Source: Chinchilla lanigera | Taxonomy: Eukaryota; Chordata; Mammalia; Rodentia; Chinchillidae | Direction of reading: 5' to 3' | Length of the DNA stretch: 64,000 bases | NCBI RefSeq assembly: GCF_000276665.1 | Contig: NW_004955415.1 | Span: forward strand, 31,660,382 to 31,724,381 | The notes under the pieces: model-generated | What the model saw: the letters and a program-made list of their open reading frames with translations, nothing else | Database searches by the model: none | What the model was told of the DNA's origin: nothing | Program-made: the position numbers and the translations under genes | Shown: piece by piece, positions 12,130-22,536 of the stretch | Position numbering within the stretch: position 1 is the first letter of the stretch | Layout: each line of letters opens with the position of its first letter

Positions 12130-12745
12130 GGGGTGTGACTTGTCTCCCAAAGATTCTTGTGCAGGAATTTTGCTTTAATGCGGCCATGTGGAAGGCGGGG
12201 GAACCTTCAAGAGGTGGGGATTAGTGCCAGGTAGTTTTGGTACTGAGGATGCTGTCTTTGGAAGGGATTAATGTAGTTCTCACAGGTCCCCAGTTAGCTC
12301 CCACGAGAGTGGGCTGTGCTACAAGATCTAGTGGAACACCTGAATCTATCTCTGCCGCCTCATCATGCAATCTCTCCCTCTCCCTCTCAGTCCTACCATG
12401 GTGCCATTACCACAAAGCACTCATCAGAGACCAAGCAGATGGAGCCATCTGACCTTGCACTTTCAGCTTCTACAACTGTGAACTAAAACATGAACTTGTT
12501 TCCTGTGAATTAAACCCAGGGCCTTCATGCTGAGCTATACCTAAAGCCCTTTTGTTTTGTTTTTTATATTGAGACAGGGATTCACTGCTACTACATTGCC
12601 CAGAGTGGGCTCGAACTTGCAATCCTCTTGCCGTAGCCGCCAAGTGTGCTGGGATTATAGGTGTGCACCTCCATGCCCAGCCATCTCTTTTCTTTATAAA
12701 GTACCCAGCCACAGGTATTTTGCAACAGAAAATGGACTAATACCC
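12130..12745 (+). mobile_element. MaLR LTR interrupted by a B1 SINE
   Basis: It runs from 'gtgtgacttgtctcccaaagattcttgtgc' to 'taaagtacccagccacaggtattttgcaacagaaaatggactaatacc', the diagnostic MaLR 3' end. An antisense B1 element (about 12540-12685) splits it. Confidence 0.8.
12540..12685 (-). repeat. B1 SINE inside MaLR LTR
   Basis: On the minus strand this begins 'ggctgggcatggaggtgcacacctataatcccagcac' and ends at a T-rich run on the plus strand. It lies within the LTR at 12130-12745. Confidence 0.85.
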
Positions 12746-14425
12746 TGGAGAAAGATATGAACTCTCCTTCACTGGCAGTTGCTCCCTGAAGAAAGATGGC
12801 TGACCACCTAACTGTCTCTAAGGAATCTCTCTGGCCTCCATGCCCAAGGTGGGGCCCAGGAGCTGTGAGGCGCAGGCCCTGAGCAGAAAACAGACAGTGG
12901 CTCTGGGCAGGCTGGCAGTGGTAGAGATGGGAGGAGCGGCAGAGGTGGGTTACACTGTGGAAGTGAACCTGACAGACACGGCAGCAGGAACAGCATGTGC
13001 AGAAGTCCCTGGGGGAAGATGACAGGGTGGGAGCAGATAGGCAGAGGCCCCTTCTGCTCAGGGCACAGCTTAGGATTTGACGAAGTGTCCTTCCCTGTGC
13101 TGTCCCTGCCTCGCCAGCCAAGAGGGCTGCACCAGCCTGGACACTCCTCACCCAGCCTCAGCTCAAGGGACCCACATATTCCTTCATGGGTTGAGAAGGG
13201 CGGAAGGAGAAAGGGAAGAGGAAAAGTCAACGAAGGAAGCCAGGGCCCAGGTGCTTGTGCTCCCTGAGAACCTTGTCTGTCCCTGACCCCCGATGCTTCC
13301 TCCCAGAAGCCAGGTGGCCTCAGCTGTCAGATGACTGTGATGAGGCTCCACGGTATGCAGCATGGCTCAGAAGAGCTGGCTGAAGGTTCAGCCCAGTAGC
13401 AGATGTGTGACCCTCAGGCTATAGAAATTGGTAACGAAGTTATGGTCTCTGGAATTAATGTAGGACTCTACTCCCAGCTCCAAAGCTAGATTTACAGGCA
13501 GTGTGCCTTCAAGGCCACACTGCTCAGCTTCTCCATGTGTGTCCCCTGTGCCTGCACAGCATGCCCGGGGCCTGCCTGCTTTTCCCGGACCTCGGTATCA
13601 TTTGGTGCATGTAACTCCAGCACCCCACCCCGGGCTGCATGGGGAGATCTGCGGAAGGCACTGAACCTGTGCTGTGAGGAGAGCACTCACAGGACCTGCA
13701 GAGGATTCCCAGGCTCTCGTGCCTCACCCTCCTTCCTCTCTGCACGTGATGCATCTGGTGATCCACAGATACAGGGGGATAGAGCCAGATGTCCAGCATC
13801 TGTTTATTCGGGTCTTTGCTCAACAAGCACTAGCTGAAGACTCTGTGATGACACACAGCACACGCTGTGACAGGGTTCGCTACATTGGCCTGTTCAGGTA
13901 AGGTCCCTTCAGTCCAGCAGCTCTAATAAAACAATGCTGGCCTCAAGGTATAAAAATCCACGTGTCTTCTTCCCAGCGGCTATTGGAGGAGATTCTTAAC
14001 CAAGATCAGAGGGTAAACTTAGGATGAGGAGGAACCAGGGGCAGGAGACGTCTGCTACTCTAGTGTCTGCTGGAGCCAGGCAGGAGCCAGGCAGGAGCCA
14101 GGGATTCAGCTGCTCTGGAGCCCACAGTGGGATGTGCATGGCTGAGGCTTCATACTCTGGAAGGTTTTGTTCCTATCAAGGCAACACAGCATGGTTCTAC
14201 AAACAGCCCAGGCTGCTCCAGCCCATGGAGAGGCTGTGCATCTCTGACTTTCTGATACAGACACAGGTCCATGACACATGAGAGGCACAGACTAAGGGAG
14301 CCCAGAGGAGCCCACCAGCTCTGGGAAAGCAGGCCCCACTCAGGGAAGAGGCCAGGCTCTGTGTCTCACTCCACCCAATCAATCCCTCACCCTGACTTAT
14401 GCAATCCTCAAGAATGAGAACCAAA
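12746..14425. other. ZNF333 intron, GC-moderate, no recognised exon
   Basis: Unlabelled intronic DNA. It contains a three-fold 11-bp tandem (gagccaggcag) at about 14072-14103. The additional inter-KRAB exon expected from human (about 39 residues) should lie between 11816 and 16719 but was not found. Confidence 0.5.
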
Positions 14426-14426
14426 G

Positions 14427-14562
14427 CTGGGCACAGTGGTGCATGCCCATTATCTCAGCACTTGGGAGGCTGAAGCAGAAGGATCTCTGGAAGTCTGAGG
14501 CCAGTCAAGGCTATAAAACTAGACTGAACTACACAGAAAGATCCTGTCTAAAAAAAAAAGAA
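14427..14562 (+). repeat. B1 SINE
   Basis: 'gctgggcacagtggtgcatgcccattatctcagcacttgggaggctg...' through 'gatcctgtctaaaaaaaaaa'. It is older and more diverged than most copies here. Confidence 0.85.
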
Positions 14563-15254
14563 GAGGAATGGGAACCTAAACCCTGGAAGGGCCTGTTGCT
14601 TAAGAGAGAAGCTCAGGGCCAATGGCAGGATGGACAGAACTCAGTGTGCATTTCTTCATGCAGAGTAACGTGCAGGAGGTCCCAAGGGCTTTTCCATACT
14701 AAAAGGGCTTCTTACAGGAAGGGTCCTGAAGGATCCCCAGCAACTTTCCCACTCTTTACAAAGCAGCTGCTTTCTTGCTGGGTCTCTCAATCAGCTCCAG
14801 GGTGTCAGCCTCCAGATGTCCTTCCTGCCCTAGATAAAGTCATCAGTGCCTTTTCTCTAGGCCCAGATTGCTCTTGACAAGGGGTGAATGACAGCAAAAA
14901 GCTTACCATTCCAGGGTCGGTGTCCAGGGGTCCTCCCTGACAGGAGCACATTCCTAGCATTTTAAGGTGTACCTTGGTCAGACACCTTGAGTTCTCACAC
15001 TTGAGTACATCACTTCCTCTACCATAGGACTTTTTTCTATTCATAATTTCCTATCTAGTAGAATTGTCCTTATCATTGTTGAGAAGTAAATCACATTTGA
15101 CCTGCTCAGTGTCTGACTCATACTGATGGAAATGTATCATTGAGGGAACCTTCTAGAAAGAATCCTGAGTGACAGCTCAGATACTGCTGCCCATTGAGAA
15201 GCCCCTGCCTCTAATAGCTCCCTGGAATTGAACAGAAGACACAAAAACAAATTC

Positions 15255-16208
15255 ACCAACATACAGCCATCTGATTTTTTTAAAAAGGGCCCAATATATA
15301 TGCTAGAGAAAACACAGCCTCCTTAACAAGTGCTTGGCAAACTGGATATCCAAGTGCAGAAGATTGAAATTAGATCTCTATCTTTCACCTGGTCCTAAAA
15401 TCAAATCAAAATGGTTCAAAGACCTACACATAAACTTTGAAACTGCTGAAAGGAAACAGGAGAAACACTTGAAGCCAAAGCCTTCCTGAACAGGACCCCA
15501 GTAGCACAGGAAATAATAGTGAAAATCAACAAATGGGACTACATTAAATTAAAAACCTGCACAGCAAAGGGAACAATCAACACTGAAGAAACAACCTAAA
15601 GAATGAGAAAGAAAATCTTTGCCACTTACCCTTCTGATAGAAAATATCTAAATTACATTTTTAAAATCTCAAAAAACTTAACTCTAAGAAAAATAATCAG
15701 TAAAGGGGCAAATGAACTGAATAGACATCTCAAAAAAGGAGCACAAATGGCCAATAAGTAAATAAAAACCTGTTCAACATTTTCAGTCACTATGGAAATC
15801 CAAATCAAAACTACACTGAGATTCCATCTCACGCATTCAGGATGGCTATCATCAAGAGTACAGCCAGAAGTGGTAACTAATGCCTATAATTCCAGCTGTC
15901 TGGGAGATAGAAGTAGGAGGATTATAATTTCTGTTTTGGGCAACTTAAATGCCAGCAAGGAAGCAGCAGTAAAGGAACCCTCCTATACTATCGGTGTAAT
16001 ATAAACTAATACAACCATTATGGAAATCAGTATAAAGATCTTCAGAAAACTAAAAATACCAATACCATATGATCCATCAATGTCACTCTTTGGGATATTC
16101 CTAGGAGAATTAAAGATAGCATACTACAGGGATACATGCATACTCATTTTACTGTTCCACAAGTCCCAAGATTAAGGTCAACATAAAAAAAAATCTTACA
16201 AATATCTA

Positions 16209-16256
<48 letters not shown>

Positions 16257-16610
16257 ACATATACATAGATAAAAACGTGATATACATACACAATGCAATA
16301 TTACTCAGCCATAAAGAAGAACAAAATTATGTCATTTGCAGGAAAGTGAATGAAAGTGGAAAGCACCATTTAAGCAAAATAAGCCAGAAAGAAAATCAGG
16401 CAAATAAGACTCAGAAAATTAAATATCACATGCTTTTTCTTATATGAACAATCTAAAATTAAGTATATAAAATAAGGGAGAATGACAAGAAACTAGAAGA
16501 TAGGCTGGGCAAAGGCTGAAGAGAGGAAAGGGAGAAAGGAGCTGAAAATAATCAAAATATGTCATATGCATGTGCCAAAATATCAAAACCAACTTCACTC
16601 TTCTGTATTA
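15255..16610 (+). mobile_element. LINE-1 3' end (sense)
   Basis: 'actggatatccaagtgcagaagattgaaattagatc', 'gcacagcaaagggaacaatcaa' and 'actcagccataaagaagaacaaaattatgtc' are the well-known 3' part of L1 ORF2 and its UTR. A B1 piece interrupts it at about 15848-15940 and a (TC)n(TA)n tract lies at 16203-16250. Confidence 0.85.
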
Positions 16611-16719
16611 CTAATGTACACTAACAGAAACCAGCACAAGGTTCTCGTGCTGTATTTATTGTACACAGATGCCTCAACTTCTCTGAAGTAGGGGCTGAAG
16701 ATAATTCCAGAGGGCTCAC

Positions 16720-16802
16720 CATGTGCATGTTGCTGGATGATGGGTTTTCCAAACTCTCCAGCAGAGAAGCCAGCTCTTTGGCTTTGAGTTGAGATTCCCA
16801 AT
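16720..16802 (-). CDS. ZNF333: ZNF333 exon: linker after first KRAB
   Basis: An 83-nt exon with acceptor 'attcattttag' and donor 'CACATG|gtgagc', phase 1 at the start and phase 0 at the end. It encodes WESQLKAKELASLLE followed by a Ser-rich tail, aligning with the human WESQLK...DLLEE segment. The acceptor sequence is the same as that of the exon at 6055-6131. A Tigger-family relic begins about 60 bases upstream of the acceptor on the transcript. Confidence 0.87.
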
Positions 16803-16865
16803 CTAAAATGAATTAGAGAAATTACCTTTCAGAAAGAATAGTACAACTGAAATGATACATAAAGC

Positions 16866-17190
16866 TACTCCTGTACATGCACCCATGAGGGATAGGCTCC
16901 AGGTCCCCCCATCAGATACCAAAAGCCACAAATGTCCAAATTCTTTATATAAAGAGTACAATATTTGTACAGAACCTCTGTACATCCTCCTGTGGACTTT
17001 AAGTCATTTCTACATGATTTATAATAACAGTGTACATGCTATGCAAACAGCTGTTATATGTTATTGTTTAGGGAATGAAGTCCAAGAAAATGAAAAAGAT
17101 TCTTACATGTTCAGTACAGCACTGTTTTTCCAAATATTTTCAACTCGTGGTTAAGTCTGTAGAAGCCGTGGATATGGAGAACTAACTGCA
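16866..17190 (+). mobile_element. Tigger-family (MER2-like) relic in ZNF333 intron
   Basis: A sister of the 3937 element, with the same internal text 'ttgttatatgttattgtttagggaat' and the end '...gtggatatggagaactaact'. It lies about 60 bases upstream (in transcript sense) of the acceptor of the linker exon at 16720-16802. Confidence 0.7.
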
Positions 17191-17280
17191 TTTTACACAT
17201 ATGTGTGTGTACACTGTGTATGTATATAGTCAAATGTATGTGCATGTGTGTGTTTGTGTGTATATACACATAAGTAATTA
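17190..17280 (+). repeat. (TG)-rich microsatellite
   Basis: Interrupted tgtgtgtg/tatatata text after the Tigger relic. It is low complexity. Confidence 0.75.
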
Positions 17281-17649
17281 TTTATAGGATTTTTTTTTAT
17301 ATTGACTTTAATCTTGGGAAGATACCAAAAGGGAAGAAGACATCCATGAATAGCACTTTGGGAGGAATTTAGCAAAGAACAAGGTGGAAATGCAAAGAGA
17401 TTTCCTAGCTAAAGATTTCATGAGGATTAATATCAAATTTCCAGAAAAAGGGATGTTATCAGAAAAACAAGAAGCAACTAGTCAAAGAACACACATAAAT
17501 GTTAAGTTTAAAGGAGAATTGGACAGAAAGTACAGGTGAGAACATGGATGTTGATCCACCATGGTAGGAAATGTAAAATGGTGCCCCTGATTTGCAAAGC
17601 AGTCTGACAGCTCCCTGAAAAGTTAAAAACTAGACAGGCTATGTGTCCC

Positions 17650-18620
17650 AGCAGTCCCACACCTCAGTGTATAACAAACACAATTAAAAATCTGTTCACA
17701 CAAAACCTGGGCCACAAACGCTCACAGCGGGATTATTTGTAACAGCTGTGCCATGGGTTGATGTGAGTTGAGTGTGTTCCCCAAGGTTCACGTGTCGGAA
17801 GTCTGGGTCCCTGTGTGGCAACACTGACGTAGGAGAACCTTAAGAGAGAGGGTCTCATGGAAGTTCATCAGGGCACAGGGGCTCCACACTCATGAGTGGA
17901 GTAGTGCTGGTCTCATGGGAATGAGCTCCCTCAAGAGCAGGCTGTACCAAAGCAAGGCCACCCTCCATGCCACCCACTTCTGCACACAGCATTTTTATTT
18001 CTGCTTCATCATGTTGTGAGGCTGCCAAGGAGGTTCTTGCCAGGACACCAGGGCCACACTGTTGGACTTCCCAGGCACTAGGACTATGAGGCAAACAAAC
18101 ATTTTTCTTTATACATTACCCAGAGTCAGGTATTTTGCAATAGTAACATAAGATTTACTAAGACAAGGCAAAAAGTGGAAGCAGTGTAATGTCCACCACC
18201 TGACAAGTGAATAAACAAAACATGGCATTCCATACAATGGAATCTTGTTCTGTCTTAAAAAAGGTATGAAGCCCTGATTCATGCTGTATCACAGATGAAT
18301 CTTGAAAATAATACAGTAAGTGAAAGAAGACACATACCAAAAAGCCACTTATTATATAGTATATTCCATTTACGTGAAGGGTCCAGAATAGGCAAATCCA
18401 GAGACAGAAAAGGCTGTCACTCCTTGATACTCCTTGGTTGTGGGACGGAGTAGCTGCTAATGGAGACAAGATTTCTTTTTGGGTGATTTAAACGTTCTGA
18501 AATTAGGGAGAGGTAATGGTTGCATAGCTTTGTGAACATACTAAAAGCTACTGGATAATACACTTTAAAAGCAGGACTGTTACAGTATGTGAATTATATA
18601 TCTATCTTTTAAGAAGTAAA
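17650..18620 (+). mobile_element. old L1/HAL1-like 3' fragment split by a MaLR LTR
   Basis: 'ggccacaaacgctcacagcgggattatttgtaacagc' stops at about 17754 and resumes near 18169 with 'gcaaaaagtggaagcagtgtaatgtccaccacctgac'. The interrupting piece is the MaLR LTR at 17755-18168. The two halves are consecutive text of an L1-type 3' region. Confidence 0.65.
17755..18168 (+). mobile_element. MaLR LTR inserted in an older L1
   Basis: It starts 'gggttgatgtgagttgagtgtgttccccaaggttcacgtgtcgg' and ends 'tttctttatacattacccagagtcaggtattttgcaatagtaacataag'. It is one of about ten MaLR-class LTRs in the window. Confidence 0.75.
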
Positions 18621-18870
18621 TTTTACTGAGACCAAAGTATGAGAGGATAGGAAGGGAAGGGAAGGAAAGAAAGGGGAAGAGAAGAAAGAAGGAGAAAGAG
18701 AGAGAAGTGAAGACAAAAAGGAAGCTAGAGGAACTTGAGAAACCTCACCCCAAACAGTCTCAGGCTTCCCTTACAATAAAGGGCTTTTTCAAATGCTCCT
18801 AGAGTCAGAGTTCCCAGGACATGCCCCTAACAAGCTGGGTCCTGACATGTGCAACCTGCCTAGTCCTCAC

Positions 18871-18966
18871 CTGCACCTGTGGCCAGGACAGTCCTTCATT
18901 CTGCTGTCCTTGACTCTGCATCTGGCCCCAACCATGAGTCCACATAGAGTTTGCATAGCAGGGTCC
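18871..18966 (-). pseudogene. ZNF333: ZNF333 exon: first KRAB B box, with in-frame stop
   Basis: A 96-nt exon, acceptor 'cgtgaacag', donor 'GGTGCAG|gtgagg', phase 1 at both ends. The frame reads LCKLYVDSWLGPDAESRTAE, then TGA (18896-18898), then RTVLATG. It aligns well with human ZNF333 on both sides of the stop (human has Arg there), so this looks like a nonsense change in a real exon and not a misplaced reading frame. If the exon is included, translation from the upstream ATG ends after 65 residues. Splice sites look intact. The exon can be skipped without changing frame. Confidence 0.8.
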
Positions 18967-19134
18967 CTGTTCACGGAGAAAGAACCTGTGCTGAGGGCCA
19001 GAGTGCTTGCCGAGGCAAGTTAACCCAGGCCCAGTTTTAATATGGCCTTCGGAGGTGAAGAGGAGCAAGAGGGTAGCAAGGGGATTCTGCCCCACTGTTA
19101 ACAAACTCAGTAGAGTTCTTTCACAAGAATCCTG

Positions 19135-19600
19135 CTATGGCTGGAACATAGTTTGAGTGTGTAACCCAAAGGTGGGTGCTGGCAATCTGGTCTTCAGTGT
19201 TATAGACCAAATGCAGTGTTGGGAGGCAGTGGAACCTTTAAGACACAGGGGCCAGTGTAAGGCGGCAAACTCATGGGGTAGGGGGAGCTGCTATCCTTGG
19301 AAGGAATTAACATGGATCTCAGAAGATTTTGGTTAGTTCCCACAAGAGCATGTTCTTCTTATAAAGAGAACAAGCCTGGGCCCCACATAGCTCTGCTTTC
19401 TGTTCTCACCATGTGATCTCATCTGCATGCAATCCCACCATGGCGATGCCACCCACTATAAGGCCCTAACTAGAAGCAGAACAGATCAGGCTGCCTGATC
19501 TTGGATTTTTCAAGCCTCCAAACTGGAAGTTAAATGCACCTCTCTTCTTTATAATGTACCCAGCCTTGGGTATTCTGTTATAGTAGCAGAAAATGAACTA
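19135..19600 (+). mobile_element. MaLR LTR
   Basis: It runs from 'gctatggctggaacatagtttgagtgtgtaaccc' through 'caagcctccaaactggaagttaaatgcacc' to 'tataatgtacccagccttgggtattctgttatagtagcagaaaatgaac', an LTR 3' end of MST/THE/ORR1 style. Confidence 0.8.
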
Positions 19601-19827
19601 CCCCTGACCCAAAACAAAAATACCTCCTCTCTGCCAAAGGGGCTGAGGCTCTCTAATCCCTGAGGGCAACCTCAATGAGACCCATACCGGTCCTCACTGC
19701 AGAAAGACTGAAGTCAATGCAATGGATGGGGCTTTGTGACTCTATGAAAGCAATGGACACAGCCAAAACCACATGTGTTTTGATTAAAGTCATATTTGGC
19801 ACATGTACTGTGCAATGCCAGTGTCAC

Positions 19828-19951
19828 CCATGCAGGCCAGGGTCCTGTGTTTGCTCAGGATCACAGATCTGCACAGGCTCCTCTGAACAACATCCAGCAA
19901 TGCCCACTTCTGGAGGAGCCCCACAGCCACATCCTCCAAGGTGACAGAGTC
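19828..19951 (-). CDS. ZNF333: ZNF333 exon: first, divergent KRAB A box
   Basis: A 124-nt exon, acceptor 'cttttttag', donor 'ATGG|gtgaca', phase 0 to phase 1. It encodes DSVTLEDVAVGLLQKWALLD and then QRSLCRSVILSKHRTLAC. It aligns without gaps to the first KRAB of human ZNF333. Residues important for TRIM28 binding are changed: EEW is QKW, MLE is ILS, and the Phe before EEW is Leu. It is therefore a weak or inactive KRAB. The human first KRAB is also atypical, so the divergence is at least partly old. Confidence 0.87.
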
Positions 19952-20104
19952 CTAAAAAAGGAGCACATGCTCTCATTCAGCAAAGACCATCCCAACACTG
20001 TGAAGGACAGCTGGTTATCACTGGGGACATAAGACCCTGTGCAAAGACATGCAAGAGGACAGCAGATCCAACCTACTATCTGCTCTTTAAACAGACTTAT
20101 TTTT

Positions 20105-20278
20105 TGAACCAGGTGGAGGAGCACACAACACTACTGAGGAGGCAGGAGGATCACAAGTCCAACCCAGGCAACTTAGCAAGACTGTGTCTCAAATAAAAAT
20201 AAAAAAGGGCTGAAGATGTAGCTCAGTGGTATACTTGCTTCAAGCCCTCGGGTCCAACCCCACTGCCAAAAAATAATT
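20105..20278 (+). repeat. B1-dID composite SINE
   Basis: B1-type left part (gcaggaggatcacaagtcc...ctgtgtctcaaataaaaat) followed by an ID right part (gggctgaagatgtagctcagtgg...ccaaccccactgcc). Confidence 0.8.
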
Positions 20279-20569
20279 TAAAATATTTTTGGCATACAGC
20301 CGCATCCATTTGTCAACATATCATCTATTGCTATTTCTGTGCTACAATAGACACAGCAGTGATCATACACCCTACCAATCCAGAAATACTTACTTTTCAC
20401 ATTTGCATACATCCTAAAGTATAAATTTTGGCTCTTTTTGTAACTCCACTGACAGTGCAGCCTAGGACAATTTTCCTTAATTCCTCATTTATAGCATCAC
20501 CAATCTTAGCTTGACCTTTTAAATTTTGTGAAATCCCTAAGATCCTTCCCAAAACTTATATATACTATG

Positions 20570-20915
20570 CTATGGTTTGGTTCTGGATGTCCTCGCAAAG
20601 CCTCATGTAGTCATGAAGCAGGCTTCCAGAGTTTATGATTCATTCATGAGTGTGAGTGCTACACCCACCCTGGGGCAGATGGTTTGCATATCTAAGGGAG
20701 AGAAAGGGGCTGCTTGCCTCCACTCTTCCCCTTTGCTCTTGCTGCTTTTGCTGTCTTCCACCACCATGAAGGTTTACCCTCTGCCATGTGCCACTCTGCC
20801 TTGGAGCCAGCTGAGTATGGACTGAAACCTCCACAGACTGTGAGCTAAATAAACCTTTCCTTCCTTAATTTTGGGTGTCAGGTATTTTGTCTCAGCAAAG
20901 AGAGATAAGTAACCA
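20570..20915 (+). mobile_element. MaLR LTR
   Basis: 'tatggtttggttctggatgtcctcgcaaagcctcatgt' through 'gtgagctaaataaacctttcc' and 'gggtgtcaggtattttgtctcagcaa'. Confidence 0.75.
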
Positions 20916-20924
20916 AGACACACT

Positions 20925-21110
20925 ACTTTCCCCTAATCTGCAGAAGGTGCATTCCAAGACCCCCAAGTAGATGCCTGATACCAGTCAGTATCAAACCTCA
21001 CTCTCTAAACATCTCCTTGTGCTATACTCACCCTTCTTCCTGTTGACCATGGGTGACTGAAACCACAGAAAGAAAAACCAGACACAACATGTCCACTGTA
21101 AGCATCTATT
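20925..21110 (+). mobile_element. Tigger-family relic
   Basis: 'cccctaatctgcagaaggtgc...attccaagacccccaagtagatgcctgatacc' and 'gtgctatactcacccttctt' are typical of an old Tigger element end. It is fragmentary. Confidence 0.55.
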
Positions 21111-21652
21111 GATCTTTTATACCTATTAAAATAAAGGACTCCCACTGCATCTGAGAAACTTTATGGTCTTTAAATTTCCAAATTCTCTCAAGCTGTGTTC
21201 TCCATCCCACCTCTCCATGATAATGGGAATATTCTGCCTGTGCTTTCCCAAAAGGGAGCCATCAGCAGGTGTGACTGCTGAGACAGAGAAACATGGCTAA
21301 GATGACTGATAAACTGAGCCTTTAATTTCATAGAATGCTAATTTAAATTTATATTTATACAGCCACTGGTATTTTTAGTAGGACTCATGGGGATGGCAGG
21401 GATGGCTCTGGAGGAGTCCTGCTATGCAGGCACAGTCTTGAGGTCTGCAGTGGGACCTTCCTCTAAGAGCAGTTCCCTCTACAAGTCATAACAGACAGAT
21501 GTCCTCACGTCCCCACAGGCAGCAATGAGGATGCTCCACACTCCTCTCCCCTCTCTCCCTCAGTCAGGGGAACGAGTGAGAGATAACAGAGCCCCAAGTA
21601 CACAGTTATCTGCCTCAGACCCCAGTACTCAGGTCCTCCCCAACGTCCTTAC

Positions 21653-21696
21653 CATGTCATAAGTGTCAGGATTCAAGGTCTCAGAAGATGCTCTCC
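21653..21696 (-). CDS. ZNF333: ZNF333 exon 2 with initiation codon
   Basis: A 44-nt exon, acceptor 'tgtattgcag', donor 'ACATG|gtaagg'. Its last three bases are the ATG (21653-21655), so Met is followed directly by the phase-0 KRAB-A exon, giving Met-Asp-Ser-Val-Thr. Human ZNF333 begins Met-Glu-Ser-Val-Thr-Phe, which supports this start. A second ATG six bases earlier is out of frame. The rest of the exon is 5' UTR. Because it ends in phase 0 it could also splice straight to the second KRAB-A exon (7153-7279) in frame. Confidence 0.75.
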
Positions 21697-22139
21697 CTGC
21701 AATACAAGAGATTGAGGTAGGAGAAGGGGTGAGGGTGAAGCAACACCAGGCCAGGCTATTCCTTTTTGTGAGCCTCCAGCAGGACGGCCAAGCTAACAAC
21801 ATTTACACAAAATTTATTTCAATAAGCAACCTAGTGAGCTCTAAGCCACCTTTCAGACAATAGACCATGAAGATTTCTATTGGTTCCTCTCACCTCATAA
21901 AAAGATCATTTTTCCTTTTGTATTCCCCAACTACTTCTAACATCCTCTACTTTTCTTCTAGTGCCCTTTTTTTTTTTAAAGTTATGATTTATCTTTTTTT
22001 TTTTTTTTTTGGTGACCTCATCTTGCGCTCTCCGATTACAATATAAATCTGGTAAGTACAGACCTGTGCCTACTTTTTTCAGAACTTCATATCCAGCCAC
22101 CAGCACACCGCCTGATGAATACCAAGTACTTTATATACT

Positions 22140-22360
22140 CTGGGTTGACAAACTTTTTCTCCAAAAGACCAGATAACAAATGTCTTACCATTTATAGGCT
22201 ATATGATCTCTGTCACCTCTACTTAACTATATGATGGTAGTGCCCAAACAGCCACAAACTACACATAAACAATGGATTCCAATAAAACTATGTAAGGCAA
22301 TAATGGACCAAATCTGGCTCACAGGCCATCAACTGCTGACCCCTGCTCACATGCTAAACA
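22140..22360 (+). mobile_element. hAT-Charlie (MER1-type) DNA transposon relic
   Basis: It begins 'gttgacaaactttttctccaaaagaccagat' and ends 'ccaaatctggctcacaggcc...tgctgacccctgct', the usual ends of a Charlie non-autonomous element. It lies next to copy A of the gag-pro retroposon. Confidence 0.7.
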
Positions 22361-22536
22361 AAATGCTTCAGTCATCAAAGTCTCTCAATTCTACCACCAT
22401 CTACACACATCTCAAATATTCTAGCTTTTCTGATTTCACAATAATTAATCTGTCTACCATCTTGCAAGTCCTGAATTTACTGAATCTCCCATATGGGCTC
22501 TGCATTCATTTTTGTCCATCCTAAATTCTATGTTCA

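Noticed and set aside
12790..12885. A possible ZNF333 linker exon on minus (PGPHLGHGGQRDS) after a pyrimidine tract and 'gctcag'
   Set aside because: The similarity to human is weak, no donor follows in the right phase, and the exon at 11728-11815 matches the same human segment far better.
12591..13230. Overlapping 186- and 140-codon minus-strand frames
   Set aside because: They cross a B1 SINE and intron sequence, in competing frames, with no recognised domain.
14898..14927. A 30-nt exon-like segment on minus (ctgtcag|GGAGG...GGAATG|gtaagc)
   Set aside because: Splice signals are good and the phase would fit, but the ten residues do not resemble the human linker; kept only as a remark.
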